A DNA stretch of 64,000 bases from JAMXLO01 sp963791495 (lineage in GTDB: Bacteria > Pseudomonadota > Alphaproteobacteria > Acetobacterales > Acetobacteraceae), in the NCBI GenBank assembly GCA_963791495.1, contig CAWBST010000023.1, positions 310,001 through 374,000 of the forward strand, given 5' to 3'. Within the stretch, counting starts at the first letter, position 1, and each line of letters opens with the position of its first letter. The translations under genes were made by a program, and so were the position numbers. Under the pieces are notes generated by a model. It was not told the DNA's origin, did not search any database, and saw only the letters and a list, made by a program, of their open reading frames with translations. This document shows, piece by piece, positions 47,996-56,444 of this stretch.

Positions 47996-48215
47996 TGGCG
48001 ACGCTCCGCTGACCGAGCAGATCGCCCGGACGGTAATTCGGGTTAAGTTTGTTGGTCCAGCGGAGGTGACTGAAGCTATTCCTTCAAACACACTATGCGA
48101 ACCGTCAGACTGCACGAGCAGGCCAGTGACGGGACGCCAGGACAGCGCCAAATCGAGGCGTGTTCGTGAGGACGTCTGGGGAAATTGCTCGATTCCACTA
48201 TCGTGGCTGCGATGA
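47934..48215 (+). CDS. Small protein of the R-x-I-x-V-x-F-V-G group, copy 2
   Basis: A 93-codon frame from a TTG at 47934 that overlaps the end of the DUF5681 gene. It reads LAKLEAATPGPSTSPVVLQI, then TEQIARTVIRVKFVGPAEVT. A related frame at 49176-49442 has RLAKLE... and SRSIIRVRFVGAD. After residue 45 it may be non-native sequence within a duplicated repeat. Weakly supported as a gene; no function known. Confidence 0.35.
   Translation: MAKLEAATPGPSTSPVVLQINGDAPLTEQIARTVIRVKFVGPAEVTEAIPSNTLCEPSDCTSRPVTGRQDSAKSRRVREDVWGNCSIPLSWLR
48009..48139 (+). repeat. 131-bp diverged direct repeat, copy 2 (partner 44634-44764)
   Basis: See the first copy; the match includes the TTCAAACACACTATGCGAAC block and adjoining bases on both sides. 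The copies are 3.4 kb apart in the same orientation and bracket the HTH-primase-DUF5681 set. Confidence 0.7.
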
Positions 48216-48355
48216 CGCGACGACAATCGGTATTCCAACCGACCGGCGAGTTCTTCCAGGCACAGGCATGTTCGTGCAGGTGTGGAATACAGACGTCCTC
48301 GCCACGATGGCGCGCTCCGTGACCTAGTGGATAAAACTCGGAAAGGAGGGTTCCC

Positions 48356-48991
48356 ATGAACTGGGGGGATCGTATCAACGATTACGTAAGAGAAACTGGG
48401 TTCCCGAAGTGCTTATTTGTCGGAGCCGATGGCCGGGTGGTCGGCACATGGATCATGGGCAACGACTATCGGGTGAAGTCAGAGTATTATGGCGGCTACC
48501 CGGCCGGTTATCTGCGCCGCGTTCGATCCCTATTCCCAGACAAGCGGCAAGTCCTTCATCTGTTCAGCGGCAAGGTGGATTTGGACGCATTCCCGGGTGA
48601 GACTGTCGATATCAATCTGGAGTTCAAACCCACTTACGTTGACGATGCACAGACATTGGCCAGGGTGCCGTTAGAGAAGTACGACCTTGTTTTGGCTGAC
48701 CCGCCCTATAGCGTTGAAGACGCCGAGCGGTATCAAACGACAATGGTCAAGCGGAACCTGGTGATGCGCGTGCTGCAACGGCTTCCTATCGACGCGCATA
48801 TAGTATGGCTTGATCAGGTGCTGCCAATGTATCGCAGGGACGCTTTCGACCAGGAAGCGGTCATAGGGATGGTGAAGTCCACTAATCATCGGTTCCGGGT
48901 GATCACGATATTCAGGCGTCGCGATGCTGCGATATCTCACAATGTAGCGGCAGCAACAAAGCGGCAGGAGGCGAAGCGGGTCGTGCAGTGA
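48356..48991 (+). CDS. DNA methyltransferase, phage-type (DPPY motif)
   Basis: A 211-residue protein with a strong ribosome site (AAAGGAGG) before ATG 48356. VLHLFSGKVDLDAFPGETVD forms the SAM-binding-like region, and YDLVLADPPYSVEDAERYQT has the DPPY catalytic motif of amino-methyltransferases. No recognition domain or restriction partner is visible, so it is a solitary methylase, as often found in phages and islands to shield against host restriction. The frame is intact. Confidence 0.8.
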   Translation: MNWGDRINDYVRETGFPKCLFVGADGRVVGTWIMGNDYRVKSEYYGGYPAGYLRRVRSLFPDKRQVLHLFSGKVDLDAFPGETVDINLEFKPTYVDDAQTLARVPLEKYDLVLADPPYSVEDAERYQTTMVKRNLVMRVLQRLPIDAHIVWLDQVLPMYRRDAFDQEAVIGMVKSTNHRFRVITIFRRRDAAISHNVAAATKRQEAKRVVQ

Positions 48992-49259
48992 TGGAAGCGG
49001 CAGATCAGCTCTCCCGCGCCTCCCAATCTTCCAACCTTCACTAGATCGCACAATTTCCACAGCTTGGCCGTGCCCCGGCCGCCATTGCCGGCGTGCAGCG
49101 CAGGGTCTGGTAATGCGGACGAAATTGTAGTGCATGAAGTAGATTGCCATGCTGTAAGCATGGTTCTCAGCTTTCTTGCTGAACCCGTTCGTCAACCGTG
49201 TCATTCTGCGATTGCCCATCCGCGTGCGCCGCCTCATAAAGCGGTTGGCGAAGCTTGAA

Positions 49260-49442
49260 ATGAACGCCCCAAACCAAATCACCAAGAAGTTGTCTGCCTC
49301 GTTTGGTGACGACCCGGCGCCTGTCGATGCGCATAGCAGATCGATCATTCGCGTTCGGTTTGTGGGCGCGGATTATCCTCGGGCGGGCGGGCCACCAACG
49401 CCGCGCGGGCATCGTCGCAGTTACTCAGGAGCCGGCAATTAG
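49260..49442 (+). CDS. Small protein of the R-x-I-x-V-x-F-V-G group, copy 3
   Basis: A 60-residue frame from ATG 49260 (MNAPNQITKKLSASFGDDPA) with SRSIIRVRFVGADYPRAGGP. The in-frame sequence upstream to 49176 includes RLIKRLAKLE, matching the LAKLE opening of copy 2, so the true start may be earlier. Function unknown. It lies between the solitary methylase and the minus-strand gene pair. Confidence 0.35.
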   Translation: MNAPNQITKKLSASFGDDPAPVDAHSRSIIRVRFVGADYPRAGGPPTPRGHRRSYSGAGN

Positions 49443-49683
49443 GACCACATACCAGACTTGGAAGGGTGGCCGCAACTCCATATTACTGCGTTGCGCTTGA
49501 GCCTCTGCCCTACCCACTGGAAGGGCGGCATGCATAGACTACTCGCGTTTCTCCCCGCTTTGCGGGGTCTTGAGTGAGCTCCAAAGTCTTAGAACCTTTG
49601 CAACGCTCGATGGGCTGCTCAATATCCGTCCTGCGCATGTCCTTCGGGTAGGGTTTCGAGAACACGAGGCAAGAGACGACGTA
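49443..49683. other. Intergenic region between convergent gene groups
   Basis: No gene seen. TTTCTCCCCGCTTTGCGGGG near 49549-49568 contains a CCCCGC-TTT-GCGGGG hairpin that could be a terminator. Confidence 0.4.
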
Positions 49684-49986
49684 CTATAAGCCTAAGGTGT
49701 CGCGCATCAGAAGTATTCTTTTCTCTGTCCCATCCTGCAATATAGCCTCGAGGAAGTTAGCTTCGGTCATATTCTCGACATTTCTCGCTCGTTCGAGCTC
49801 GATTCTAATCTTTTCTAGGTTCCGTTCCATCGCGCGGAGGTCTCTCATGCGCTTTCTTCTGGGGATCTCTGTTCGCGCACGAGGCAAAGAGCGGCTGCCA
49901 GCGTCGGTGATCAAGCTGATTTGTTTCACTTCGGCGCCACGCCTACGACAAGACGCCAGGCTGCCAGTCTCGCGGATGAACCGCAT
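49684..49986 (-). CDS. Hypothetical small helical protein
   Basis: A 100-residue, highly charged protein from ATG 49986. The N-terminal third is basic (RRRGAEVK, RARTEIPRRKRMRD), followed by a probable coiled coil (AMERNLEKIRIELERARNVE) and a short tail. It lies 53 bases downstream of the 252-residue gene on the same strand, so the two probably share a transcript. Function unknown. Confidence 0.5.
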   Translation of the reverse strand: MRFIRETGSLASCRRRGAEVKQISLITDAGSRSLPRARTEIPRRKRMRDLRAMERNLEKIRIELERARNVENMTEANFLEAILQDGTEKRILLMRDTLGL

Positions 49987-50039
49987 CCGGCGCTCTACTG
50001 AAGCGGTATGGTGGTGGCATGGACAGGCACGACTTCATC

Positions 50040-50798
50040 CTACTTCCTGAAGCTTAAGAGAGTTGCCCCGGCAGTGGCCGAATAGGCGGCTGTATCGGCA
50101 CTCATGAAGCCGGCGATTTCGGCGCCGATGTTAATGACCGACACGCCTGCACCCATCGTCGAATAGGCAACGTTGATAACCTTCGCACGCCAAGTCATGC
50201 GTTTCTCCTCCATATTTATCTCCTCGGCGGCCTGGAGCAGTTTGGAAAAGGTCACCCTGGCCAGCCTGCAGACCTCTGCCTTGAATTCCTCCATTTTTCC
50301 GATGAGGTCGTCGGCTTCCGAAGCCTCTTCGTATTTGGCTTCCCGCTTTGGCAAGGGCACGCGCGCACGTGTAGCTAGATGTGGCTCGCGATCCCTGCGC
50401 ATCTCTCGCGCAGTCGCGATACACTCGATTAGCCTGCTTCGCGTTGACTTCTCTATCCCAACCTTTTCAAAGATCGAATTTTCCAGGTCGAGAAAATCAT
50501 CAAAGTTTGCATCATCCCAGTCTATCTGTCCTGATTCCTCCTCTTTCACCTTAGGGTGGGCACGGGCGAGCGTACCGGCCGCCCGTGTCTGGTCTTTGAA
50601 AGTTTCTCTTGAGACTGCGGCCATATCCTCCTTCAATTTTTGCATGTCCAGGGAGTTCATCATCTCGCATGACAAAATAAAAATGCGCGCCATTGCCTCC
50701 TGCTTGGCGTCATTTTTGTACGCCGACTGGTAATCGATAAGCATTTGGTCAAGCATGTTCAGGCGACGTGCGAATTGGTTAGGCAGACCAATATCCAT
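50040..50798 (-). CDS. Hypothetical helical protein with hydrophobic C terminus
   Basis: A 252-residue protein with a strong ribosome site (AGGAGG) before ATG 50798. The first 200 residues look helical and charged (FARRLNMLDQMLIDYQSAYK, IGKMEEFKAEVCRLARVTFS). The last 50 form hydrophobic stretches (VINVAYSTMGAGVSVINIGA, GFMSADTAAYSATAGATLLS) that could insert in a membrane. The frame is intact. Its place beside the integrase is a common spot for defence or toxin cargo, but no known family is recognised. Confidence 0.65.
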   Translation of the reverse strand: MDIGLPNQFARRLNMLDQMLIDYQSAYKNDAKQEAMARIFILSCEMMNSLDMQKLKEDMAAVSRETFKDQTRAAGTLARAHPKVKEEESGQIDWDDANFDDFLDLENSIFEKVGIEKSTRSRLIECIATAREMRRDREPHLATRARVPLPKREAKYEEASEADDLIGKMEEFKAEVCRLARVTFSKLLQAAEEINMEEKRMTWRAKVINVAYSTMGAGVSVINIGAEIAGFMSADTAAYSATAGATLLSFRK

Positions 50799-50914
50799 TG
50801 TCGCAACCTCCTGTGTCTTGTTTCATGTGCGTATTAGTCCAGCGCCTTCACCCCCCTCGACGTGAAGGTAGAGCATGGTCGGGGGACCGGAGGCTGTCCA
50901 GCACTGACACGTCG

Positions 50915-52183
50915 CTAAGACGCCTGTCGAAGCACCGTCACCCCAGTCCGCATCGGTAGCTTGTCTGTTGAGCAAAAGCCGGCCCAGGCATCCATGAGGC
51001 GCCGACGGCGATCGAATAGGTCGCCCCGTCGGTAGGCAGCTTCCACCTTGTCGCCGACCACGTGCGCCAGAGCCATCTCAGGCACCTCGCTCGGGAAATT
51101 GGTGCGCTCGGCCGCCCAATCGCGGAACGTCGAGCGGAAACCATGAGCGGTGAGACCGTTCCGGCCCATGCGCCGTAGCAGCATGAGAAACGCCATGTTG
51201 GAAAGCGGTCGGCCGACCTTCGCGCCGGGAAACAGGAACGAATCGTCCGCCGCGCTCCTGACAGGGTGCTTAGGCTCAAGTTCGCGCAAAACCGCAATGG
51301 CGCGGGGGATGAGCGGCACCCGATGCTCCTTGCCAGCTTTCATACGGTTGGCAGGGACGATCCAGACGTCCTGCGCCAGGTCGATCTCCGACCATCGCGC
51401 GCCGATGACCTCGCCAGTGCGTGCCGCGGTGAGGATGGCGAACTCTAGCGCACGAGCGCTGATGCCTTCCTGTGCGCGGAGCGCTGCCATGAAATCTGGC
51501 AGTTCGGCGTAGGCCAAAGCGGCGTGGTGTTCCACTCGTCGGATCTTGGCGGGAGCTGGCAGAAGCTTGTCGAGATGGCCGCGCCACCGGGCGGGATTTT
51601 CGCCCTGGCGATATCCGCGGACCTTAGCCCAGTCCAAGACGGACTCGATCCGGCCACGAAGCCGGCTGGCGGTTTCGGGTTTGTCGGTCCAGATCGGCTC
51701 CAACACTTTGAGCACGAGAGCGGTATCGATGGTCTGCACCGGCAGTCCGCCGATAATCGGCTCGGCGTAGGTCGAAAGCGTTACTACCCACTGCGCGGCG
51801 TGCTTGGCGTTGCGCCAACCGGTGCGGTGACTGTCGATGTAGCTGGCGGCAGCGCTCTTGAAGGTGATCGCATTGGCCGCATCGAGTGCAGCTTGATCGC
51901 GAGCCGCCTTCCGGGCCTCGATTGGGTCTATCCCGTCTTGGCGCTGCCACCGGCAATCAAGCGCCTTCCGTCGGGCTTGCTGGAGGCTAACCGCATTGAG
52001 TGAGCCGAGGCCCATCTCGCGCGCCTTGCCGTGGAACATGTAGCGGTAACTCCAGCTCTTGGCTGGCTCGCCGTCCCGGGCGGTCACTGTGACTTGGAGA
52101 TAGAGGCCGCCCCCGTCCGCATACATGCCGGGCTCCTTGATGCGGTTTATCTGTAAGGCCTTCAGTCTGCCAAGCTTCGGCAT
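50915..52183 (-). CDS. P4-type tyrosine integrase of the island
   Basis: A 422-residue site-specific recombinase. The N-terminal arm-binding domain of the P4 class (DUF4102-like: EPGMYADGGGLYLQVT, AREMGLGSLNAVSLQQARRK) is followed by a core-binding domain and a catalytic domain with Arg255 (TAARTGEV), His347-x-x-Arg350 (HGFRSTFRDW), His374 (ALAHVVGDK) and the nucleophile Tyr384 (EAAYRRGDLFDRR). All catalytic residues are present. It sits about 150 bases from the right core repeat and reads away from it, the normal layout. It should recombine the 17-bp core. Confidence 0.95.
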   Translation of the reverse strand: MPKLGRLKALQINRIKEPGMYADGGGLYLQVTVTARDGEPAKSWSYRYMFHGKAREMGLGSLNAVSLQQARRKALDCRWQRQDGIDPIEARKAARDQAALDAANAITFKSAAASYIDSHRTGWRNAKHAAQWVVTLSTYAEPIIGGLPVQTIDTALVLKVLEPIWTDKPETASRLRGRIESVLDWAKVRGYRQGENPARWRGHLDKLLPAPAKIRRVEHHAALAYAELPDFMAALRAQEGISARALEFAILTAARTGEVIGARWSEIDLAQDVWIVPANRMKAGKEHRVPLIPRAIAVLRELEPKHPVRSAADDSFLFPGAKVGRPLSNMAFLMLLRRMGRNGLTAHGFRSTFRDWAAERTNFPSEVPEMALAHVVGDKVEAAYRRGDLFDRRRRLMDAWAGFCSTDKLPMRTGVTVLRQAS

Positions 52184-52186
52184 GAT

Positions 52187-52205
52187 CTACCCACGGGTCT
52201 ACCCA
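52187..52205 (+). promoter_or_regulatory. Candidate integrase arm-type site, right end
   Basis: CTACCCACGGGTCTACCCA, matching 19801-19819 with two differences. It lies just upstream of the integrase start, so integrase bound here could also repress its own promoter. Confidence 0.55.
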
Positions 52206-52339
52206 TAGATTGCACGCGGATTATGGCGAATGTGGGCGAACCTGTCCAGAACAACGATTGGTAAAATCGTAGCCTATATCTACTAATTTCCGAAGGGCGG
52301 CGGTGGCCAACGAAGGTTGGCGAAAAGGAAGTTGGCGGA

Positions 52340-52356
52340 TGGAAGCTCCGCACGAT
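52340..52356 (+). repeat. attR core (17-bp direct repeat)
   Basis: TGGAAGCTCCGCACGAT, identical to 19734-19750. The ATG at 52355-52357, formed by the last two core bases and the next G, is the Met codon of the host WKLRTM motif. Confidence 0.92.
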
Positions 52357-52774
52357 GTATGAGCACGCATCGGAACCAGGCCGGCTCGCTCAGGCAACGC
52401 GACACGACAAGCGGGTGACGAGAGTTGGCGCCTTCCTCCGCCGGTACTCGTTCGATGAGTTGCCGCAACTCATCAACGTGCTGCGCGGCGAGATGTCCCT
52501 GGTCGGACCACGGCCGCACGCCCCGGGCACGTGCGCCGGCGGAAAGCCGTTCGAGATGATTACACCGCATTACCGAGCACGCCATTGCGTGCGGCCGGGT
52601 ATCACCGGACTCGCCCAGATCCGCGGCTGGCGCGGCGAGACCGAGACGGAGGAGATGCTGCTCCGTCGCGTCGAGTCCGACCTGGAGTACATCGACACAT
52701 GGTCCCTCAGGCGGGATATCGTGATCCTCGCGCGCACGATCGTACCGGTCATTACCGCCCGCAATGCCTGGTGA
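52355..52774 (+). pseudogene. Undecaprenyl-phosphate sugar transferase, 3' part
   Basis: The C-terminal 139 residues of the gene split at 19734. Catalytic-domain features are RVTRVGAFLRRYSFDELPQL, LRGEMSLVGPRPHAPGTCAG, YRARHCVRPGITGLAQIRGW and a closing ESDLEYIDTWSLRRDIVILA. It lacks the membrane helix and the first catalytic segment, so it is unlikely to work alone, although the Met codon in the core repeat could start translation. The glycosyltransferase gene that follows overlaps its end. Confidence 0.92.
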
Positions 52775-53801
52775 GAACGGGCAGTCGCCAATGACTGCGT
52801 GCCATGTAGCCGGCGCGGTCGCGCCACCCGACGGTGATTACGACGCCGATGTGGTGATCCTGTCGCTCGACCGCCCCGAGGAGACCGTGGCGGCCATCCA
52901 ATCGGCGCTGGAACAGACCGGCATTTCGCGGCACGTGTTCATTATAGATCAGGGTTCGCAGCCCGAGAATCTCGCGCTGCTCGCCGCCGCGGTCACCGGA
53001 CGACAGGATGCAACGTTGGTTGCGCTCGACCGCAATCATGGAGTCGCCGGCGGGCGCAACCGCGGTTCGGCGCTTGGCCATGGTCGCGTCATCTTCGGCC
53101 TCGACAATGATGCCGAGTTCGCCGACGCGACCACACTGGCGCGTGCCGTCGCCGCACTGGATGACGATATGACGCTCGCCGCGGTGGCCTGCCGCATCAT
53201 GTTGGCCGAGCGTGATGCGGATGACATGTCGTCCTGGGGCTATCCAACCAGCCTGCTGCCTCGCTCCGCCGGATCGTTCGACACAGTCACCTTCATAGGC
53301 GCCGGACATGCGATCCGCCGTGCCGCATGGGACGGCTACGACGAGGCCCTGTTCTTCTGCTGGGAGGAATTCGACTTCTGCCTTCGAGCCATCGACCGGG
53401 GTTGGCGTATCCGCTACCGGGGCGACATCGCGGTGCGCCACAAGGTCTGCCCCGAGCGCCGTGTCACCTGGACAGGCACTCGTTGGTACTATTTCGTGCG
53501 CAACCGTCTCTACATCGAGCGCAAATGGGGTGCCACGTGGCTCAACCTGATGCCGCGTGTCGGGTTCTACCTGATAAGGGCAGCACGGAACGGCCTGCTG
53601 ATACAGACCATGCGTGCCATACCGGCCGCCATCCGTCTGTCATCGCATGTGACGGCGCGACGGCATCCACCGGCGGCGCGAAACTACCTTCAGCTGAATG
53701 ACGCCGCGCATCGCAGTCATTGGGCGACGATGGTATGGCATGCTTGTCGCGGCCGGCCTCGCAGCGTCTCAGCCATCGCGCAACCAGCCAGCAATGCGTA
53801 G
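52764..53801 (+). CDS. Family 2 glycosyltransferase
   Basis: A 345-residue GT-A-fold transferase. The N-terminal strand DADVVILSLDRPEETVAAIQ, the GVAGGRNRGSALGHG region and the DxD-like FGLDNDAEF metal/nucleotide site are visible, with DEALFFCWEEFDFCLRAIDR as the acceptor-side acidic motif. The C-terminal part resembles rhamnosyl- and related surface-glycan transferases. ATG 52764 overlaps the sugar-transferase stop; ATG 52791 is an alternative. It originally sat downstream of the sugar transferase in one polysaccharide operon, now cut off from its promoter by the island. Confidence 0.88.
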   Translation: MPGENGQSPMTACHVAGAVAPPDGDYDADVVILSLDRPEETVAAIQSALEQTGISRHVFIIDQGSQPENLALLAAAVTGRQDATLVALDRNHGVAGGRNRGSALGHGRVIFGLDNDAEFADATTLARAVAALDDDMTLAAVACRIMLAERDADDMSSWGYPTSLLPRSAGSFDTVTFIGAGHAIRRAAWDGYDEALFFCWEEFDFCLRAIDRGWRIRYRGDIAVRHKVCPERRVTWTGTRWYYFVRNRLYIERKWGATWLNLMPRVGFYLIRAARNGLLIQTMRAIPAAIRLSSHVTARRHPPAARNYLQLNDAAHRSHWATMVWHACRGRPRSVSAIAQPASNA

Positions 53802-53818
53802 CATGGATTGATCCCGGC

Positions 53819-54854
53819 CTACGACGGCGCCACTGCCTTCGCCAGCACTTCGGCGGCGTCCCGGCACTGTGCTGCATCGACATTCAGATGCGTCACCGCC
53901 CGCACCGTCCGCGTTGCGAACGCCGATACGAGCACGCCTTGCTCCTGCGCGCGCCTCACCACTGTCGCGGCATCCGGCAGCGGCTCGGGCACGCGGAAGA
54001 TCACGATGTTGCTCTGCACGGTCGCGAGATCGATCTCCACCTTCGTATCCGCCAGCCGCTCGGCCAGGGTGCGCGCGTTCGCATGGTCCTCGGCCAGGCG
54101 TGCGATGTTGTTGTCGAGCGCATACAAGCCGGCCGCGGCGAGAATGCCGGACTGGCGCATAGCGCCTCCGAACATTCGCCGCGCCCGCACCGCGCGCTGC
54201 ATGTCCGCAGCGCGGCCGGCGATCACGCTGCCAACCGGGCAGCCGAGCCCCTTCGACAATGCAACCGATACCACATCAAACGGCGCTGCGAGCTCGGAGA
54301 GAGATCGCCCGGTCGCCACGGCCGTGTTGAACAACCGGGCACCGTCCAGATAGGCGGCGATACCGAGCTCGCGCGCCGTAGCACAGATCGCCACGGCATC
54401 CTCCTGCGGGAACACGACACCGCCACCGCGGTTGTGGGTATTCTCGACTGTCACCAGCGTCGTCGGAGGAAAGATGATGTGGCCCGGCGGCTTGAACGCG
54501 TTGCGCAGATCCGCAGCGGTGAACAGGCCGCCGCGTCCGACCACGGTGAACTGCACGCCTGAATTCGCCGCCGCGGCGCCCGAACTCGTGCCAGACGATG
54601 TGTGCCTCATCGCCCACCACCACATCGTCCCCGGGCCGCGTCAACAACTTGAGGCCAATTTGGTTAGCCATTGTGCCACTCGGCACGAAGATCGCCGCCT
54701 CCTTGCCGAGCAGCATGGCGATCCGTTCCTGCAGCGCGTGGACCGTCGGGTCCTCACCGTATTGGTCGTCGCCGACCGGCGCGTTCGCCATCGCCGCTCG
54801 CATCGGATACGACGGCAGCGTCACCGTGTCCGAGCGCAGATCGATCCGTGACAT
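53819..54854 (-). pseudogene. Low-specificity L-threonine aldolase-like protein, one frameshift
   Basis: The N-terminal part from ATG 54854 (behind AGGAG) reads RIDLRSDTVTLPSYPMRAAM, YGEDPTVHALQERIA and FVPSGTMANQIGLKLLTRPG, typical of the PLP-dependent aldolase that splits threonine to glycine and acetaldehyde. After VWHEFG one extra base in a CCC run (54579-54581) shifts the frame; the continuation AAAANSGVQFTVVG carries the PLP lysine in VVSVALSKGLGCPVG and reaches 53819. Repaired length about 344 residues. The homopolymer position makes a consensus error quite possible. Confidence 0.85.
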
Positions 54855-54920
54855 GGGGTACTCCTGTTTCATGTCGAGCTCGCCGTTATGATGATAGCCG
54901 CGCGCCGCAACCCGCCTCTG

Positions 54921-55961
54921 TCAGGCGATGTCGCCGAGACGGTAGAACCGGGTCGCCGTGCCGTGAAACAGCGCTGTCCTCTCTGTCTCCGAGCATCCGG
55001 CCGCAAGACGCTTGAACGCGTTCCACACCACGGGGTAGCTGCACATTCCTTTGTCGACCGGGAAGTTGCTCTCGAACATGCAGCGTTCTGCACCGAACGC
55101 CTCGATGCAGGTCTCCATGAACGGACGCCATGCCGCCGTCAGTTCGCCAGAGGACGGCGGCAACGCCTCTTCGTGGAACGTGAAGCCGCGGATGGTCATC
55201 GCCTGGCCACCAAGCTTCAGATAAACATTGGCGCACGTCGCCAGTTCGCTGAGGTCCCGTCGCCAGGCAGCGAATACCTCGTCTGACCGCTCGCGATAGG
55301 GTCCAATGCGGATCGGTCCGCCGCAATGATTGGCAAGTATCGGCAGATCGGGAAATGCGCGCGCAAGGTCGATGAGTTCGGGCAGTTGCGGATGGTACAG
55401 CGAGCATTCGTACGACAGCCCGAACCGGCCCAACCGTCCAAGCCCCTTACGGAAGTCCGGATCCAGCAGCAGATGCTGCGGCGCCGGCGAGGACGTGGTC
55501 ATGATCACCGCCGCATCCCACCCCGCGCTTTGGCGGATGCCCTTGAAGCGGCCGCCACCCGCATGGATGTGTGCCTCGAGCACCGCGTCGATCGGCTCGC
55601 CCAGGCGGAAATCGCAGTAGCCGACGATGCCCGCGCAGGCATGCAGGCCAGCAGCCTCCGCGCGTGCGGCCGTCGCAGCGACATACTCGGTCTCGCCTAC
55701 CGCTCGCAGTTCCGGCGGCCCGTCGCTGCGATAGGCGAAGCCGCATTGGATGAACACAGTGGCCCGCACATTGTGTCCGGACGCAAGATCGGAACGCAGA
55801 TCGTCGAGCAGATAGCGGCCGGACGGACGCTCCCAGAGGTGATGGTGCGCGTCGACGATCGGCAGCGCGGGATCGATGATGTCCTCGCGCAGCCTGGCGA
55901 GCCAGGCTTCGTTGACGTGCGGATGTGGATAGGCGTGTCTCTCCCCGGTTGCCGAGCTCAT
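54921..55961 (-). CDS. Amidohydrolase family 2 protein (TIM-barrel metal hydrolase)
   Basis: A 346-residue protein from ATG 55961, chosen for the AAGGAG before it. The metal-binding VDAHHHLW opening is near residue 37, a late GERCMFESNFPVDKG gives the C-terminal Asp region, and LPILANHCGGPIRIG supplies a further His. Relatives include pyrone-dicarboxylate lactonase and gamma-resorcylate decarboxylase-like enzymes. Co-directional with the aldolase 66 bases downstream. The substrate is not evident. Confidence 0.85.
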   Translation of the reverse strand: MSSATGERHAYPHPHVNEAWLARLREDIIDPALPIVDAHHHLWERPSGRYLLDDLRSDLASGHNVRATVFIQCGFAYRSDGPPELRAVGETEYVAATAARAEAAGLHACAGIVGYCDFRLGEPIDAVLEAHIHAGGGRFKGIRQSAGWDAAVIMTTSSPAPQHLLLDPDFRKGLGRLGRFGLSYECSLYHPQLPELIDLARAFPDLPILANHCGGPIRIGPYRERSDEVFAAWRRDLSELATCANVYLKLGGQAMTIRGFTFHEEALPPSSGELTAAWRPFMETCIEAFGAERCMFESNFPVDKGMCSYPVVWNAFKRLAAGCSETERTALFHGTATRFYRLGDIA

Positions 55962-56444
55962 GCCGGTCTCCTTCGGTTGGACCGGCACGAGGCTATACCC
56001 GAACGTCGTATCGCGGAAACCAGGCCGCTATCGTGATACCCCGCTGGAGGGCAGATCGGCGACATGCCGCGCGCGTCCGAGGTGGTCGAACGTGGAGGAG
56101 TCTCTGCCGAGAGGAAGTTGGGCAATGGCAAATGGCAACAGGAGCCGGACTGCGCGCCGGCTTTGCCCGACCCATCAGCTGGAGCTGATGAAGGGACGCT
56201 CGCTGGACGAAATCCCGCACACGGCGTCTGGGCCGCACACGACGACACCCCGACTTCGTCCGCCGTAGCGGCGGGTCCGCATGCGGCCCGGGCGACCCGG
56301 CCGGGTTAACTCGTTCCTGTTCCGTTTAGAGATATGCGCCAGTATCATTGCGCTTCGATAGTGAAGAAAATCACATCGTTCCAACACGACGCTGATTACC
56401 CTGTCCACAGTGAGCGGCCTACCCCTATTCTTGGGAGATAAAAT
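55962..56444. other. Intergenic region, no feature recognised
   Basis: Divergent intergenic space between the amidohydrolase and the small secreted protein. No convincing gene. The last 150 bases are more AT-rich and probably carry the promoter for the gene at 56445. Confidence 0.4.

Larger units (their letters stand above)
19734..52356. mobile_element. 32.6-kb integrated genomic island (P4-type integrase, site in sugar-transferase gene)
   Basis: Bounded by a 17-bp direct repeat, TGGAAGCTCCGCACGAT, at 19734-19750 and 52340-52356. The host gene is cut at that point and becomes continuous and in frame when one copy plus the intervening DNA is removed. The element carries a tyrosine integrase next to the right end, two AlpA-like HTH genes, a P4-type primase-helicase, a defence-like operon, several insertion sequences and unknown secreted proteins. 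No conjugation genes are seen, so it is probably mobilised by other means or is a satellite-like integrated element. Confidence 0.92.

Noticed and set aside
19734..52356. Attachment site in a tRNA gene
   Set aside because: No tRNA-like sequence is found at either junction; the core is coding sequence of the sugar transferase.
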